Source: Dehalococcoidia bacterium (GTDB taxonomy: Bacteria > Chloroflexota > Dehalococcoidia > Lucifugimonadales > UBA3495). Taken from it: a DNA stretch of 64,000 nt. The position numbers and the translations under genes are program-made. Under the pieces are notes generated by a model, which saw only the letters and a list, made by a program, of their open reading frames with translations, ran no database searches and was not told where the DNA came from. Where the stretch lies: contig JAJDTP010000016.1 of assembly GCA_022827095.1 (NCBI GenBank), positions 124,001 to 188,000 of the forward strand, in the 5' to 3' direction. Positions 36,296 through 44,365 of this stretch are shown piece after piece; position 1 is the first letter of the stretch; the number at the start of each line of letters is the position of its first letter.

Positions 36296-36565
36296 ATGCT
36301 ACGGATCCGCCTTCGGCGCGTGGGCAAAAAAGGCCGCCCCTATTACCGAATCGTCGTTACGGAAAAGCGCAACCCCAGGGATGGCGCTTACATCGACGGA
36401 ATTGGCCACTACGACCCCATGGCGGACCCGCCGGCAGTGACCTTGGACGAGAGCCGAGCGGTCGAATGGTTGCGCAAGGGCGCTCAGCCTTCGGACCCCG
36501 TGCGGCAGATCTTTGAACGCAACGACATCTTCAGCAAGGTCAACTCGGATGAAAGAGCTGATTGA
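36296..36565 (+). CDS. rpsP: 30S ribosomal protein S16
   Basis: An 89-residue ribosomal protein. The N-terminus M-L-R-I-R-L-R-R-V-G-K-K-G-R-P-Y-Y-R-I-V-V is that of S16, and the length is normal. A GGAG site lies five bases before the ATG. It binds 16S rRNA early in 30S assembly. First gene of rpsP-khpA-rimM; it overlaps khpA by 17 bases. Confidence 0.97.
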   Translation: MLRIRLRRVGKKGRPYYRIVVTEKRNPRDGAYIDGIGHYDPMADPPAVTLDESRAVEWLRKGAQPSDPVRQIFERNDIFSKVNSDERAD

Positions 36566-36776
36566 GTTTATCGCTCAGTCGCTGACGTCCAATCCCGAAG
36601 CCGTCCGGGTTACGGAATCAGACGAAGGCGACCAGATCGTCATTCGCCTTGAAGTGGCCCCCGAAGACAAGGGCAAGGTCATAGGGCGACAGGGAAGAGT
36701 GGCCCAAGCTATGCGGGTACTGCTCCGGGTAGCGGCAGTCAAGGACGGCACCCGGGCCGTGTTGGAGATTGTCTAG
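36549..36776 (+). CDS. khpA: KH-domain RNA-binding protein KhpA
   Basis: A 75-residue single KH domain with the G-x-x-G loop as I-G-R-Q-G-R (residues about 46-51). It is the YlqC/KhpA type that in other bacteria forms a dimer or a complex with KhpB/EloR and is typically encoded between rpsP and rimM, as here. The ATG lies inside the end of rpsP, so it is probably translated by coupling. Confidence 0.93.
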   Translation: MKELIEFIAQSLTSNPEAVRVTESDEGDQIVIRLEVAPEDKGKVIGRQGRVAQAMRVLLRVAAVKDGTRAVLEIV

Positions 36777-37347
36777 CCGCAAGCGTTCCCGGCGCTTCCA
36801 GCGGCCCGCCTCGTCGCGTAGCCCGCTGCCTGACGCGGAGCCGCCATTGCCCGATGGCGCGGTGGCAGTCGGACGGATCATACGCGGCCACGGTAATGAC
36901 GGTACCCTTCGGGTTCAGTGCCTTTCCGACAACCCGTCCCGGTTTCGGGTCGGGAACAACCTGACCGTCACGGGGAAGTCTCGCGCCATTACGGACTTTC
37001 GCGAGCTGCCCGGAGGCTATGGCCTGCTACAACTGGACGGCTTGGAGAGCGCGGACGCCGTCCGATCCCTGGCCGGACAGTGGCTCATCGCTCCAGTGGA
37101 CCCCGCTCCTGATCTACCGCCCGGGGAGTATTACCATTACCAACTCGTCGGTCTCAACGTGGTCACCGATCAGGGCGAACAACTGGGTACCCTGCAGGAG
37201 GTACTCATCACCGGCAGCAATGACGTTTACGTCGTAACCTCCGACACCGGCAAGGAAATACTGCTGCCCGCCGTGGCGCATGTTGTGAAGGACGTGGATC
37301 TTCCGGCCGGCCGGATACTGGTCCACCTGATAGACGGCTTACGCTAG
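36769..37347 (+). CDS. rimM: Ribosome maturation factor RimM
   Basis: A 192-residue protein: the RimM N-terminal domain (V-A-V-G-R-I-I-R-G-H-G-N-D-G-T-L-R-V) and the PRC-barrel part (Y-Y-H-Y-Q-L-V-G-L-N-V) are clear. It helps 16S 3' domain maturation. Start TTG at 36769 overlaps khpA but is very close to the upstream GGAG, and the first about 28 residues are basic and unlike the family, so the true start may be an internal TTG/GTG nearer residue 27-32. The usual next genes trmD and rplS are missing; the operon ends against moaE. Confidence 0.9.
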   Translation: MSSRKRSRRFQRPASSRSPLPDAEPPLPDGAVAVGRIIRGHGNDGTLRVQCLSDNPSRFRVGNNLTVTGKSRAITDFRELPGGYGLLQLDGLESADAVRSLAGQWLIAPVDPAPDLPPGEYYHYQLVGLNVVTDQGEQLGTLQEVLITGSNDVYVVTSDTGKEILLPAVAHVVKDVDLPAGRILVHLIDGLR

Positions 37348-37361
37348 CCGTTCATTGGCTC

Positions 37362-37844
37362 CTAGTCGTCCCCAACGGCTGCCGTGTGCCGTTCCGCATG
37401 GGCATGGTGATGCTCGGCTTCGTCCGTGAACTCGTGGTCCTCGCAGGCCACCCACCGCGAGCCGTCGGCGAACCACTCCTTTTTCCAGATGGGCACGATG
37501 GTCTTGATCCGGTTCACTGCCTCGTGGCAAGCCTCAAACGCTTTGACCCGGTGCGGTGAGGCCACGGCCACCACCAAGCTGATGTAGCCCACGTCCACCC
37601 GACCGGTTCGGTGCGCGATTGCGATGTCCTCGATGCCGTAATCGGCGCACAGGCTGTCCCGCACCTCTTCCAGCTTCTTGATGGCCATCACGTCGTAGGC
37701 TTCGTACTCCAGCCTGGTGACAGTCTTGCCACCGAAGTTGTCCCGCGTGGTGCCCAGGAAGGTGACCACGGCGCCGTTGCCGTCCTTCCGCACCGAATCG
37801 GTCACTGCCACCGGGTCCAGGGGTTCGTCAGTCAGGATAATCAT
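37362..37844 (-). CDS. moaE: Molybdopterin synthase catalytic subunit MoaE
   Basis: A 160-residue subunit. Family blocks G-A-V-V-T-F-L-G-T-T-R-D, then L-E-Y-E-A-Y, then I-A-H-R-T-G-R-V-D-V-G and P-I-W-K-K-E-W-F-A-D-G are present, including the lysines used with the MoaD C-terminus. A His-rich tail (E-H-H-H-A-H-A-E-R-H) is extra to the family and could bind metal or be neutral. It follows moaD by 16 bases and together they convert precursor Z to molybdopterin. Confidence 0.94.
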   Translation of the reverse strand: MIILTDEPLDPVAVTDSVRKDGNGAVVTFLGTTRDNFGGKTVTRLEYEAYDVMAIKKLEEVRDSLCADYGIEDIAIAHRTGRVDVGYISLVVAVASPHRVKAFEACHEAVNRIKTIVPIWKKEWFADGSRWVACEDHEFTDEAEHHHAHAERHTAAVGDD

Positions 37845-37860
37845 GGCTTAGCGACCTCCG

Positions 37861-38112
37861 CTAACCGCGTCCTCCACTGACGGGAGGAATCAGGCAAACC
37901 TCGTCGCCAGGGTTCAAGGCTTGATCGTCGTCCGCGTACTCGGCGTTCACTGCCACTACGATGCGCACCTCGGGCGGCGCCAGTCGCGGGTACAAGGCCC
38001 GCACCGCATCAGAGAGGACACCCACCGTCGCGTCATCCGGCACATCTACGGTAACCACCGAAGAACCGGCGCGCTCTCGATACAGGGCAAACAGTCGAAC
38101 GTCAAATTGCAT
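37861..38112 (-). CDS. moaD: Molybdopterin synthase sulfur carrier subunit MoaD
   Basis: An 83-residue ubiquitin-like protein: F-D-V-R-L-F-A-L-Y-R-E-R-A-G at the start and N-P-G-D-E-V-C-L-I-P-P-V-S-G-G near the end. The functional C-terminus of MoaD is normally the exposed Gly-Gly. Here the frame continues with Arg-Gly before TAG, so the tail is G-G-R-G and would need trimming for thiocarboxylate formation, unless the last Gly suffices. ATG at 38112 with GGAG; an upstream in-frame start is not needed. Confidence 0.88.
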   Translation of the reverse strand: MQFDVRLFALYRERAGSSVVTVDVPDDATVGVLSDAVRALYPRLAPPEVRIVVAVNAEYADDDQALNPGDEVCLIPPVSGGRG

Positions 38113-38147
38113 GGTGGCTCCGATTATGGGCAGGCCGGCGTGGGGTG

Positions 38148-38818
38148 TCAACGGCCCGGCTGTCGATACTGCGCAAGGAACATTCTGGTAATCCCGCAGT
38201 ATTCCTCCGCTGCGCCAGTATCGCCGTCAACAATCGTCAACCACTTTGGTACATCGTTTTGCGACAGTTCATCTCGAAATCGCTCAATCCACCGGATCCG
38301 ACTGACGCGCATCTCTCGTTCGTTCAACCCCAAGTATTCCGCCGTGCGCCGGGCTTTGTCCCGAGCAGCTTGCTGCAAACTATCCTTGAGGATTATTTCG
38401 CCTGTATTGTGATTGTAGTCAAAGTATTGTTCCGGGCGTTCCGAGATTTCCTCGGCGCAAGGGTCAACATACCCGGACGGAGGCCAAGCCCCGCCTTTGT
38501 AACCCTCATTACAGCGACGACAGCTGAAAATCCAGTTTGACCATTGGTGGGCCAGTTCGGGGAATTGATTCAGTGGCCTGAAATGTTCCGCTGTCGGTGT
38601 CCGACTACCTGACGGACCCCGCTGCGATCGCATCTACGCTCGCAGTAGCCGCACTTGTCGTGGAACCGCTCTCGCAATTCAGGTGCGAACACGGTCCAAT
38701 AGTTGTGCTGGTTGGGACGTGCGTCGCCTTGATGGACGTGTTGCACTCACAGATAGGTGTACCCGCTTGCGTAATAATCTACGCCAGACGGAGCCTGACC
38801 GTGGTCAACCCAACGCAT
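38148..38818 (-). pseudogene. HNH endonuclease gene broken by a stop and a frameshift
   Basis: The C-terminal 160 codons in one frame carry A-E-H-F-R-P-L-N-Q-F-P-E-L and C-R-R-C-N-E-G-Y-K-G-G-A-W-P, then G-Y-V-D-P-C, typical of restriction-associated HNH proteins. The matching N-terminal half lies upstream in another frame: M-R-W-V-D-H-G from 38818, an in-frame TGA after Y-T-Y-L, then F-H-D-K-C-G-Y-C-E-R-R-C, which supplies the first Cys pair. A net one-base shift between about 38590 and 38615 separates the halves. Two separate lesions next to a transposase remnant argue for real decay, not a sequencing slip. Confidence 0.7.
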
Positions 38819-38823
38819 GTCGG

Positions 38824-39363
38824 CTATGCCCTGTCTTGTGACAAGTCGGATATACGGTTAGAGGGGTCTATGCCCAGGGCCGGCAAATCGGCAAAGGACT
38901 TTGCCGAGTAGTAACCAGCATCGGCGGACACTTCCTTTGGTGCCACGCCCACATTGGCGATGGTCTCCCTGGAGCATGATTGCCGCCTGCTGCTTGTCCG
39001 AGGTCTGGTTGGTGGCTCGGGCCGCAATGATCACCCGATGCCCGCTGTCCACCACCGCCGGCAACTCATCGCCTTGTGCTTCGATGCGTTGGCCCGGACC
39101 TTGGCGCCGTCCAAGGCCACGTGGCCCAGCTTCACCATCCCCGCCTGCTGGCAAAACACAGCGCCTTCACCATCATCCGGGGATTGCAGGGCGTACCCCC
39201 GCCGCTCCTGATCGTAGCACGCGGTGATCTCCGACAAGTCCAACCGGTCCACCACGTTGGAGATGAAGTAGGCCAAGTGACCCTCCGGCCGCCACTCCCG
39301 CAGTGCCGCTGGCAGCAGCAACCGCTGGTCAGGATCATACGGCAGGTAGGTCTTGCTCATCAC
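38824..39363 (-). mobile_element. IS1182-family-like transposase remnant
   Basis: Starting at 39363 the frame codes K-T-Y-L-P-Y-D-P-D-Q, then L-P-A-A-L-R-E-W and G-H-L-A-Y-F-I-S, the N-terminus of IS1182-like transposases. It soon reaches D-G-A-K-V-R-A-N-A-S-K-H-K-A-M-S, normally much farther along, so an internal deletion has occurred. Later pieces lie in other frames: V-I-I-A-A-R-A-T-N-Q-T-S-D-K-Q-Q-A and E-V-S-A-D-A-G-Y-Y-S-A-K. About 540 bases remain of a gene normally near 1.4-1.6 kb. No intact terminal repeats were identified. The 39364-39490 stretch shows no gene. Confidence 0.75.
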
Positions 39364-39490
39364 CGGCTCCCAACAAGTGGACTGCCCCCATTATATCTCC
39401 TCCACCTCGCTGACCTGTTTCTCGGACGGACTGCTAGGGCGCGGAGGTTGGGCAGGGCTTTGTCAGCCGAATAGGAGACAGTCATCGGCC

Positions 39491-40522
39491 TCACTCAAGG
39501 TGGTTGGGGGACGCCTGCGGACTGTCGCCCGTGCCCAGGAACCAACCGGATCGGGGCCACGGCCCGTCGCCCCGATAGATGCTCTGGGCGTAGGCGGTAA
39601 GCACGGCGCCCGATACCAGCGTCAGCGCCGACACGAACAGCCAGATCAGGATAATCAGCACCGACGCCAACGGCCCGTAGAACAAACGCTGCGGCGCAAT
39701 GTACGAGAAGAACAGGGCGAAAACGTAGGAGGCTGCCTGGAAAATGATGCTCGCGCTGACCGCGCCCAGAAATGCCCACCGCCAGTGCACCATTCTCTCG
39801 GGCACGTAACGGTACACCAGGAGGAAGACGATCACCGATAGCACCCAAGCCAGGAGGCTCGGCCACCAGCGTTGCGCTTCCACAACATTGGCCAGCCCGT
39901 CCATCCCGGTGGCTCGCAGCACGTATACGATGAAGTCCGGCACGGTGACGTAGGTGAGCACCGAGGATATCAACAGCCCCAGCGCCATGGCGCTGAGGAA
40001 CACGTACTGCCGGGTCTTGCCCAGGATGCCCACCTGGGCCGGCTCAATGCCCCAGGCGCGATTAACCACCAATCCCACGGCGCCGAACAGCTTGAAACTG
40101 CCCCAGAGCAGGCCGAGAAAGGCTACCAGACCCGTGGCGCCGGCCACCGCCGGCGGCTGGGCCGGCCACAGCGTGGACACGTCGATGTTGGGCGGGAGCA
40201 CGCCGGAAGAGATGGCGGCGAACCAGGTCCGGGCCCCCTCCTCGCCGAGCAGCAGCGGCAGGATCTGCAACACCACCACCGAGAAGGGCAGCAGGGACAC
40301 TATGCCGTAATAGGCCACGCCGGCCATGAGCTGTTGGTTATCGTTCTGCGTAACCGCCGAAACGGTTGCCAGCGCCAATCGCACCGAGCTGCGGCGCTGC
40401 GCCAAACGCTGGACGTAGCGACGGAGATGCAGGGCCTGAAGCACCGGCCGGATCCGCAGCAACCGGCGGTTGCGGGTCGCCCAGTCGGCGGCCTGGTGCA
40501 ATTTTGTTTCTAAAGAGGCCAT
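39491..40522 (-). CDS. YihY/BrkB family inner-membrane protein
   Basis: A 343-residue membrane protein with about six hydrophobic segments. Family marks include the early A-G-V-A-Y-Y-G-I-V-S-L-L-P block (normally A-A-x-L-A-Y-Y-x-L-x-x-L-x-P) and the late G-P-L-A-S-V-L-I-I-L-I-W-L-F block. Once called RNase BN by mistake; the true function (perhaps transport or lipid-related) is unknown. The start ATG lies next to the signal peptidase stop, so the pair may be co-transcribed. Confidence 0.88.
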   Translation of the reverse strand: MASLETKLHQAADWATRNRRLLRIRPVLQALHLRRYVQRLAQRRSSVRLALATVSAVTQNDNQQLMAGVAYYGIVSLLPFSVVVLQILPLLLGEEGARTWFAAISSGVLPPNIDVSTLWPAQPPAVAGATGLVAFLGLLWGSFKLFGAVGLVVNRAWGIEPAQVGILGKTRQYVFLSAMALGLLISSVLTYVTVPDFIVYVLRATGMDGLANVVEAQRWWPSLLAWVLSVIVFLLVYRYVPERMVHWRWAFLGAVSASIIFQAASYVFALFFSYIAPQRLFYGPLASVLIILIWLFVSALTLVSGAVLTAYAQSIYRGDGPWPRSGWFLGTGDSPQASPNHLE

Positions 40523-40537
40523 CTGCGATCGGTCCGA

Positions 40538-41089
40538 TCAGTCGTTGCGGCCTGACGATCCTCTACCCAGCAGGCGATGCGTAGGTAGCCTCAGCCACAT
40601 GGAGCCGACAATGTTGGAAGCCGGGACGGGACCAAAACGCCGGCTGTCCCAACTGTCGGCGCGGTTGTCTCCCATCAGAAAATATGCGTCGTCGTCGCAC
40701 AACCACAGCAGGCCGGGGCCGGGCGCGGTTTGCGCCCCAGCCGCAAGGTACGGCTCTGCCAGAGAGGTACCCTCTATCGAGACGGCGCTGTCGTTTCCGA
40801 CACGAACCAGTTCTCCAGGCAACCCGACAACGCGTTTCACATTGGTCAACAGACTGTTTCCTCTCGACGGCGAAGGTGTCTCCGCCACTACGATCGATCC
40901 CCGCCGGTAACTTGCGCACTTTCCCGACCGGCGGCGCACGTATATCAAATCGCCGTCGCGCAAGGTGGGACGCATGCTGTCGCCGCGAACCAGAAAAAGC
41001 GAGCGGAGCACTACCCGCAATACGCTGATGACCGCGTTACGGATGACAGTCAGCGCCGTGCCGAGTCTGCGGAGATTATTTCGCGCCAC
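40538..41089 (-). CDS. S26-family signal peptidase (type I-like)
   Basis: A 183-residue Ser/Lys peptidase. The nucleophile is Ser 38 in R-G-D-S-M-R-P-T-L and the general base Lys 85 in V-K-R-V-V-G-L-P-G-E; box E is M-G-D-N-R-A-D-S-W-D-S-R. One N-terminal hydrophobic segment would anchor it. It may be general LepB or a dedicated enzyme; since sodN needs cleavage of its leader and has no sodX beside it, this gene is one candidate for that work. GTG start two bases past the pheA stop. Confidence 0.88.
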   Translation of the reverse strand: MARNNLRRLGTALTVIRNAVISVLRVVLRSLFLVRGDSMRPTLRDGDLIYVRRRSGKCASYRRGSIVVAETPSPSRGNSLLTNVKRVVGLPGELVRVGNDSAVSIEGTSLAEPYLAAGAQTAPGPGLLWLCDDDAYFLMGDNRADSWDSRRFGPVPASNIVGSMWLRLPTHRLLGRGSSGRND

Positions 41090-41091
41090 CG

Positions 41092-41928
41092 TTACTCGGC
41101 GCGGGGTTCCCAGAAGGGATAGGACCCTAATATCTTCAGCATGTCCGTGCGCCGGCGCAGGCCTTCCAGCGCGGCGGCGACCTCCGGCTGGTGTCGATGG
41201 CCTTCGCAGTCGATCAGGAAGATGTACCTGCCCAATTCCTGCTTGGTCGGGCGGCTCTCGATCTTGACCAGGTTGATGTTCCGGCTGGCGAATTCGCCAA
41301 TGGTGCTGTAGAGGTTCCCGGGACGGTCCACCGTGAATGAAAAGCAGATGGATGTGCGGTCATGACCGGTGGGAGCATGGTCGGCGTGGGCGAGGACGAC
41401 GAATCGGGTCTGGTTCGCAGTGTTGTCCTGTATCCCGCGGTCCAGGATTTGCACGTCGTAGATTTCGGCGGCCCGCTGGGGACAAATCGCTGCGGCCGGA
41501 ACCCGGCTGCCCTGCATGTCGGCGACGGCGGCGGACGTGCTCAGGGACGCTTCGCGCGGGACTGCGGGAAAATGTGCTTCCAGGTATTCCCGGCACTGGG
41601 CCAGGGCCTGGGGATGCGAGTAGATCACCTCAACAGACTCGACTGCGACGCCGGGCGCGGCAACCAGGTAGTGGTCGATGGGGATCACCACCTCGTTCTG
41701 GATGGACAGGCCGGATTGCGCGATGAGCAGGTCCAGCGTGAACGTGACCGATCCCTCCAGGCTGTTCTCAATGGGCACCACCCCGGCGTCCACCTCGTTG
41801 TTGGAAACGGCGGCGCCCACCGCGCTGATGGAGGGATAGGGCGCCAGCACACCCTGGGGCGAGTAGAGCAGAGCAGCCTGCTCCGTGTAGGTTCCAGCCG
41901 GTCCCAGGTATCCGATGCTGTTGCTCAT
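41092..41928 (-). CDS. pheA: Prephenate dehydratase with ACT domain
   Basis: A 278-residue enzyme of phenylalanine synthesis that turns prephenate into phenylpyruvate. The N-terminal G-Y-L-G-P-A-G-T-Y-T-E-Q-A, V-P-I-E-N-S-L-E-G-S-V and catalytic N-Q-T-R-F are present; the C-terminal ACT domain has the Phe-binding E-S-R-P motif, so feedback inhibition by phenylalanine is expected. No chorismate mutase part is fused. Weak ribosome site. Confidence 0.95.
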   Translation of the reverse strand: MSNSIGYLGPAGTYTEQAALLYSPQGVLAPYPSISAVGAAVSNNEVDAGVVPIENSLEGSVTFTLDLLIAQSGLSIQNEVVIPIDHYLVAAPGVAVESVEVIYSHPQALAQCREYLEAHFPAVPREASLSTSAAVADMQGSRVPAAAICPQRAAEIYDVQILDRGIQDNTANQTRFVVLAHADHAPTGHDRTSICFSFTVDRPGNLYSTIGEFASRNINLVKIESRPTKQELGRYIFLIDCEGHRHQPEVAAALEGLRRRTDMLKILGSYPFWEPRAE

Positions 41929-41961
41929 AGGATTACCCCGTCATCCGGGGCGGGCCCGCGG

Positions 41962-42621
41962 TCACCGGGCAAACGCCCTCTCGACATCTTCGTGGCTGCC
42001 AACCACCACGAGGATGTCGCCATCGTCGATCATTTCCTCTTCAGCCGGGTTGAGAATATATTCATTCCCGCGCCGTATGACCATCACCGAGACGTGGTGG
42101 CGAGTTGACTCGGACACGAGGCCAGCGTCACGCAGGGACATCCCCCGCATTTTTTCCGGCGGCCGCAATTTGTGCACCCCGGTGTCCTCGGTGATGTTCA
42201 TGAACTCGACGTAATTGGGGCTCAGATCCAGGCTGGCGGCGCGTTCCGCGGCCTCTTCCTCGGGGAAGATCACCTTGTCCGCGCCCACGCGGTGCAGTAT
42301 CTCCGCGTGCTGCGTGTCGGTGGCCCGCGCGATGACATAGGGCAGCCCCATGGACTTCAGCATCATGGTGGTGATGATGCTGGACTGGATCTGGCTGCCC
42401 AGCGCCACGACCCCTACGTCCATGTCTCCCACGCCCAGGTCGCGCAGGGCCGTCTCGTTGGTCGCATTGGCCTCGACGGCGTAGGTGACGCGGCCCAGCA
42501 TTTCCTGCACGCGCTGCTCATCCTGGTCAATGGCCAGCACTTCGTGCTCCCGCTGGAACAGAGTACTGGCCAGCTTCGAGCCGAACCGGCCCAAACCGAT
42601 TACGCATACTTGCTTCGCCAT
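41962..42621 (-). CDS. trkA: Trk/Ktr potassium uptake regulatory subunit (RCK domain)
   Basis: A 219-residue cytoplasmic protein. RCK-N Rossmann motif V-I-G-L-G-R-F-G-S near residues 7-15 with the ribose-binding Asp at the end of the second strand (A-I-D-Q-D); RCK-C follows from about 140. Its single-domain size matches KtrA/C rather than the double-length enterobacterial TrkA. Five bases separate it from trkH. It would gate the channel by nucleotide binding. Confidence 0.92.
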   Translation of the reverse strand: MAKQVCVIGLGRFGSKLASTLFQREHEVLAIDQDEQRVQEMLGRVTYAVEANATNETALRDLGVGDMDVGVVALGSQIQSSIITTMMLKSMGLPYVIARATDTQHAEILHRVGADKVIFPEEEAAERAASLDLSPNYVEFMNITEDTGVHKLRPPEKMRGMSLRDAGLVSESTRHHVSVMVIRRGNEYILNPAEEEMIDDGDILVVVGSHEDVERAFAR

Positions 42622-42626
42622 GATGC

Positions 42627-44150
42627 TTATCCAATTCTAACGGGTTCTTCGGGGTAGTGGTAGGTGGCGTCCTCCCGGGGAGTCAGCAGCATCACCAGGG
42701 TCAAGGGGCCGACCCGGCCCACCAGCATCGTGAGCATGAATATGATGGAGCCGGCCATGCTGAGTTCGCTGGATACTCCCGTGGACATTCCGTTGGTGCC
42801 GAATGCCGATACCGTCTCGAACATCAGCGGCAAAAAGGGCAGGTGAGGGTCGGTGTAGGTCAGAATGGGCAGCACGACGGCCAGGAACGTCACCCCCAGC
42901 AACGCCACCAGCAACGCGCGGGAAACCAGCACCGGGGCAATCTCCCGCCGGAATATTTCCGTGGTGGGGTTCCGCAAGGCGGAGGAACGGGCCGCCGCCA
43001 GGAGCACCGCCACCGTGTTGACCTTGATCCCTCCGGCCACAGACGCGGTGGACCCGCCGATGAACATCAAGCCGGCGAACACCAGCTGGGTGAAGTCGCG
43101 GGTGGCGCTCCAGTCCAGGGCAGAGAAACCCGCTGTGCGCCCGCTGACGCCGTGGAAAATCGCCGAGCCCACGACGCCGTGGCCGGAATGGTCCCACAGC
43201 ACGCCGTTCCACTCGGCAAACAGGAACGCCAGTGCGCTGAACCCGTAGAGGAACGTGGTCAGGATAATCACCAGCTTGGTGTCGAGGCTGAATCGCTGGA
43301 AGTTAAACAGGAACAGCCCGGCCCAGCGCCGCCGCGACCGGCTCGGGCTCCAGTTCCGGCGCATGTCCATGATGAAGGGCCATCCCAGGGCCCCGGCGAT
43401 GATCAACGGGGTGATAACCCACATCAGGTACGGGTGCGCTCCCAACGTCTCCGCGTTGCTGCCCCCCGGCGCGTTGGGCAGGATCGAGAATCCCGCGTTG
43501 TTAAGCGCCGACACCGAGAGGAATAACGACTGCCAGACCGCTTCCAGGGTCGTAAAGTCCGCCACCGACCGCATGCGCAGAAAAATCAAAGCGGCTCCCA
43601 CCAGGTAGCCGATGAAGAATGCGACCACGATGTTGCGAGCGACCCGGGTCAGGTTACGCGCGGAGACGTCGCCCACGGTGTCCTGGTACACGTCCTCCTC
43701 GAGCGCCGTCGCCCGCCGCCCGATGAATGCGATCAGCACGGTGGCAGCGGTGATGAACTCCAGGCCTCCCACCAGCATCAGCACGAAGATGACGGCTTTG
43801 CCGAACTGGGACCAGTATTCCGGCGTATCAACCACCGTGAGCCCGGTGACAGTGGAGGCTGAAATCGCGGTGAAGAAGGCCACCCGCAGGTTCGCTGCGA
43901 CGCCGTCGGCCGCAGATATCGGCAGGGCTAGCATGGCCCCGCCGATCACGTTCAGCAACAGGAACGTGAGCAGCAGCAACAGCGGGGTCGATGACCAGCG
44001 GCGCGGTGGAGTACGGTGCCGGCGGATGGGAATGCGAACCGGGTCGACCCGCCGCACTCGCCACGACGAACCATTGCCGCCGGGCGTGGTAAGAATGGCT
44101 CCTGCTTCCGGCTCGCTTGAGCCGGCATTACCGCGAGACGGGTCGTTCAC
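42627..44150 (-). CDS. trkH: Trk/Ktr potassium uptake channel subunit
   Basis: A 507-residue membrane protein of four M1-P-M2 repeats. Selectivity-filter glycines are seen in S-T-V-T-G-L-T, A-L-N-N-A-G-F, S-G-R-T-A-G-F and F-G-T-N-G-M-S-T-G. The first about 55 residues are hydrophilic and Arg-rich, longer than usual for KtrB. GTG start at 44150 has no Shine-Dalgarno sequence, so a shorter start is possible. Forms a K+ uptake system with the adjacent RCK subunit; together with the betaine-type transporter it suggests osmotic adjustment. Confidence 0.92.
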   Translation of the reverse strand: MNDPSRGNAGSSEPEAGAILTTPGGNGSSWRVRRVDPVRIPIRRHRTPPRRWSSTPLLLLLTFLLLNVIGGAMLALPISAADGVAANLRVAFFTAISASTVTGLTVVDTPEYWSQFGKAVIFVLMLVGGLEFITAATVLIAFIGRRATALEEDVYQDTVGDVSARNLTRVARNIVVAFFIGYLVGAALIFLRMRSVADFTTLEAVWQSLFLSVSALNNAGFSILPNAPGGSNAETLGAHPYLMWVITPLIIAGALGWPFIMDMRRNWSPSRSRRRWAGLFLFNFQRFSLDTKLVIILTTFLYGFSALAFLFAEWNGVLWDHSGHGVVGSAIFHGVSGRTAGFSALDWSATRDFTQLVFAGLMFIGGSTASVAGGIKVNTVAVLLAAARSSALRNPTTEIFRREIAPVLVSRALLVALLGVTFLAVVLPILTYTDPHLPFLPLMFETVSAFGTNGMSTGVSSELSMAGSIIFMLTMLVGRVGPLTLVMLLTPREDATYHYPEEPVRIG

Positions 44151-44365
44151 TGGGAGGCACCGGACGCTGGTTGAGGCGCAAATTGGGATGCCGGGCGGAG
44201 GGGTGATTCGCGTGCCAGACGCAGGCAGCGTAATTATGACGAGGCGCGGAGATATGTCAATCTTGCAAGGCCCCTCGCCGCGCCTCTGTCAACCGGCGCG
44301 TTTGAGTCACGCTCCCGCGTTTGTGTTAACATCCCGCGTGAAACCACGTCACAGCAGGAGGGATC

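Noticed and set aside
38748-38750. In-frame TGA in the HNH gene read as selenocysteine
   Set aside because: HNH nucleases are not selenoproteins, a separate frameshift follows downstream, and no selenocysteine insertion structure was seen; decay is simpler.
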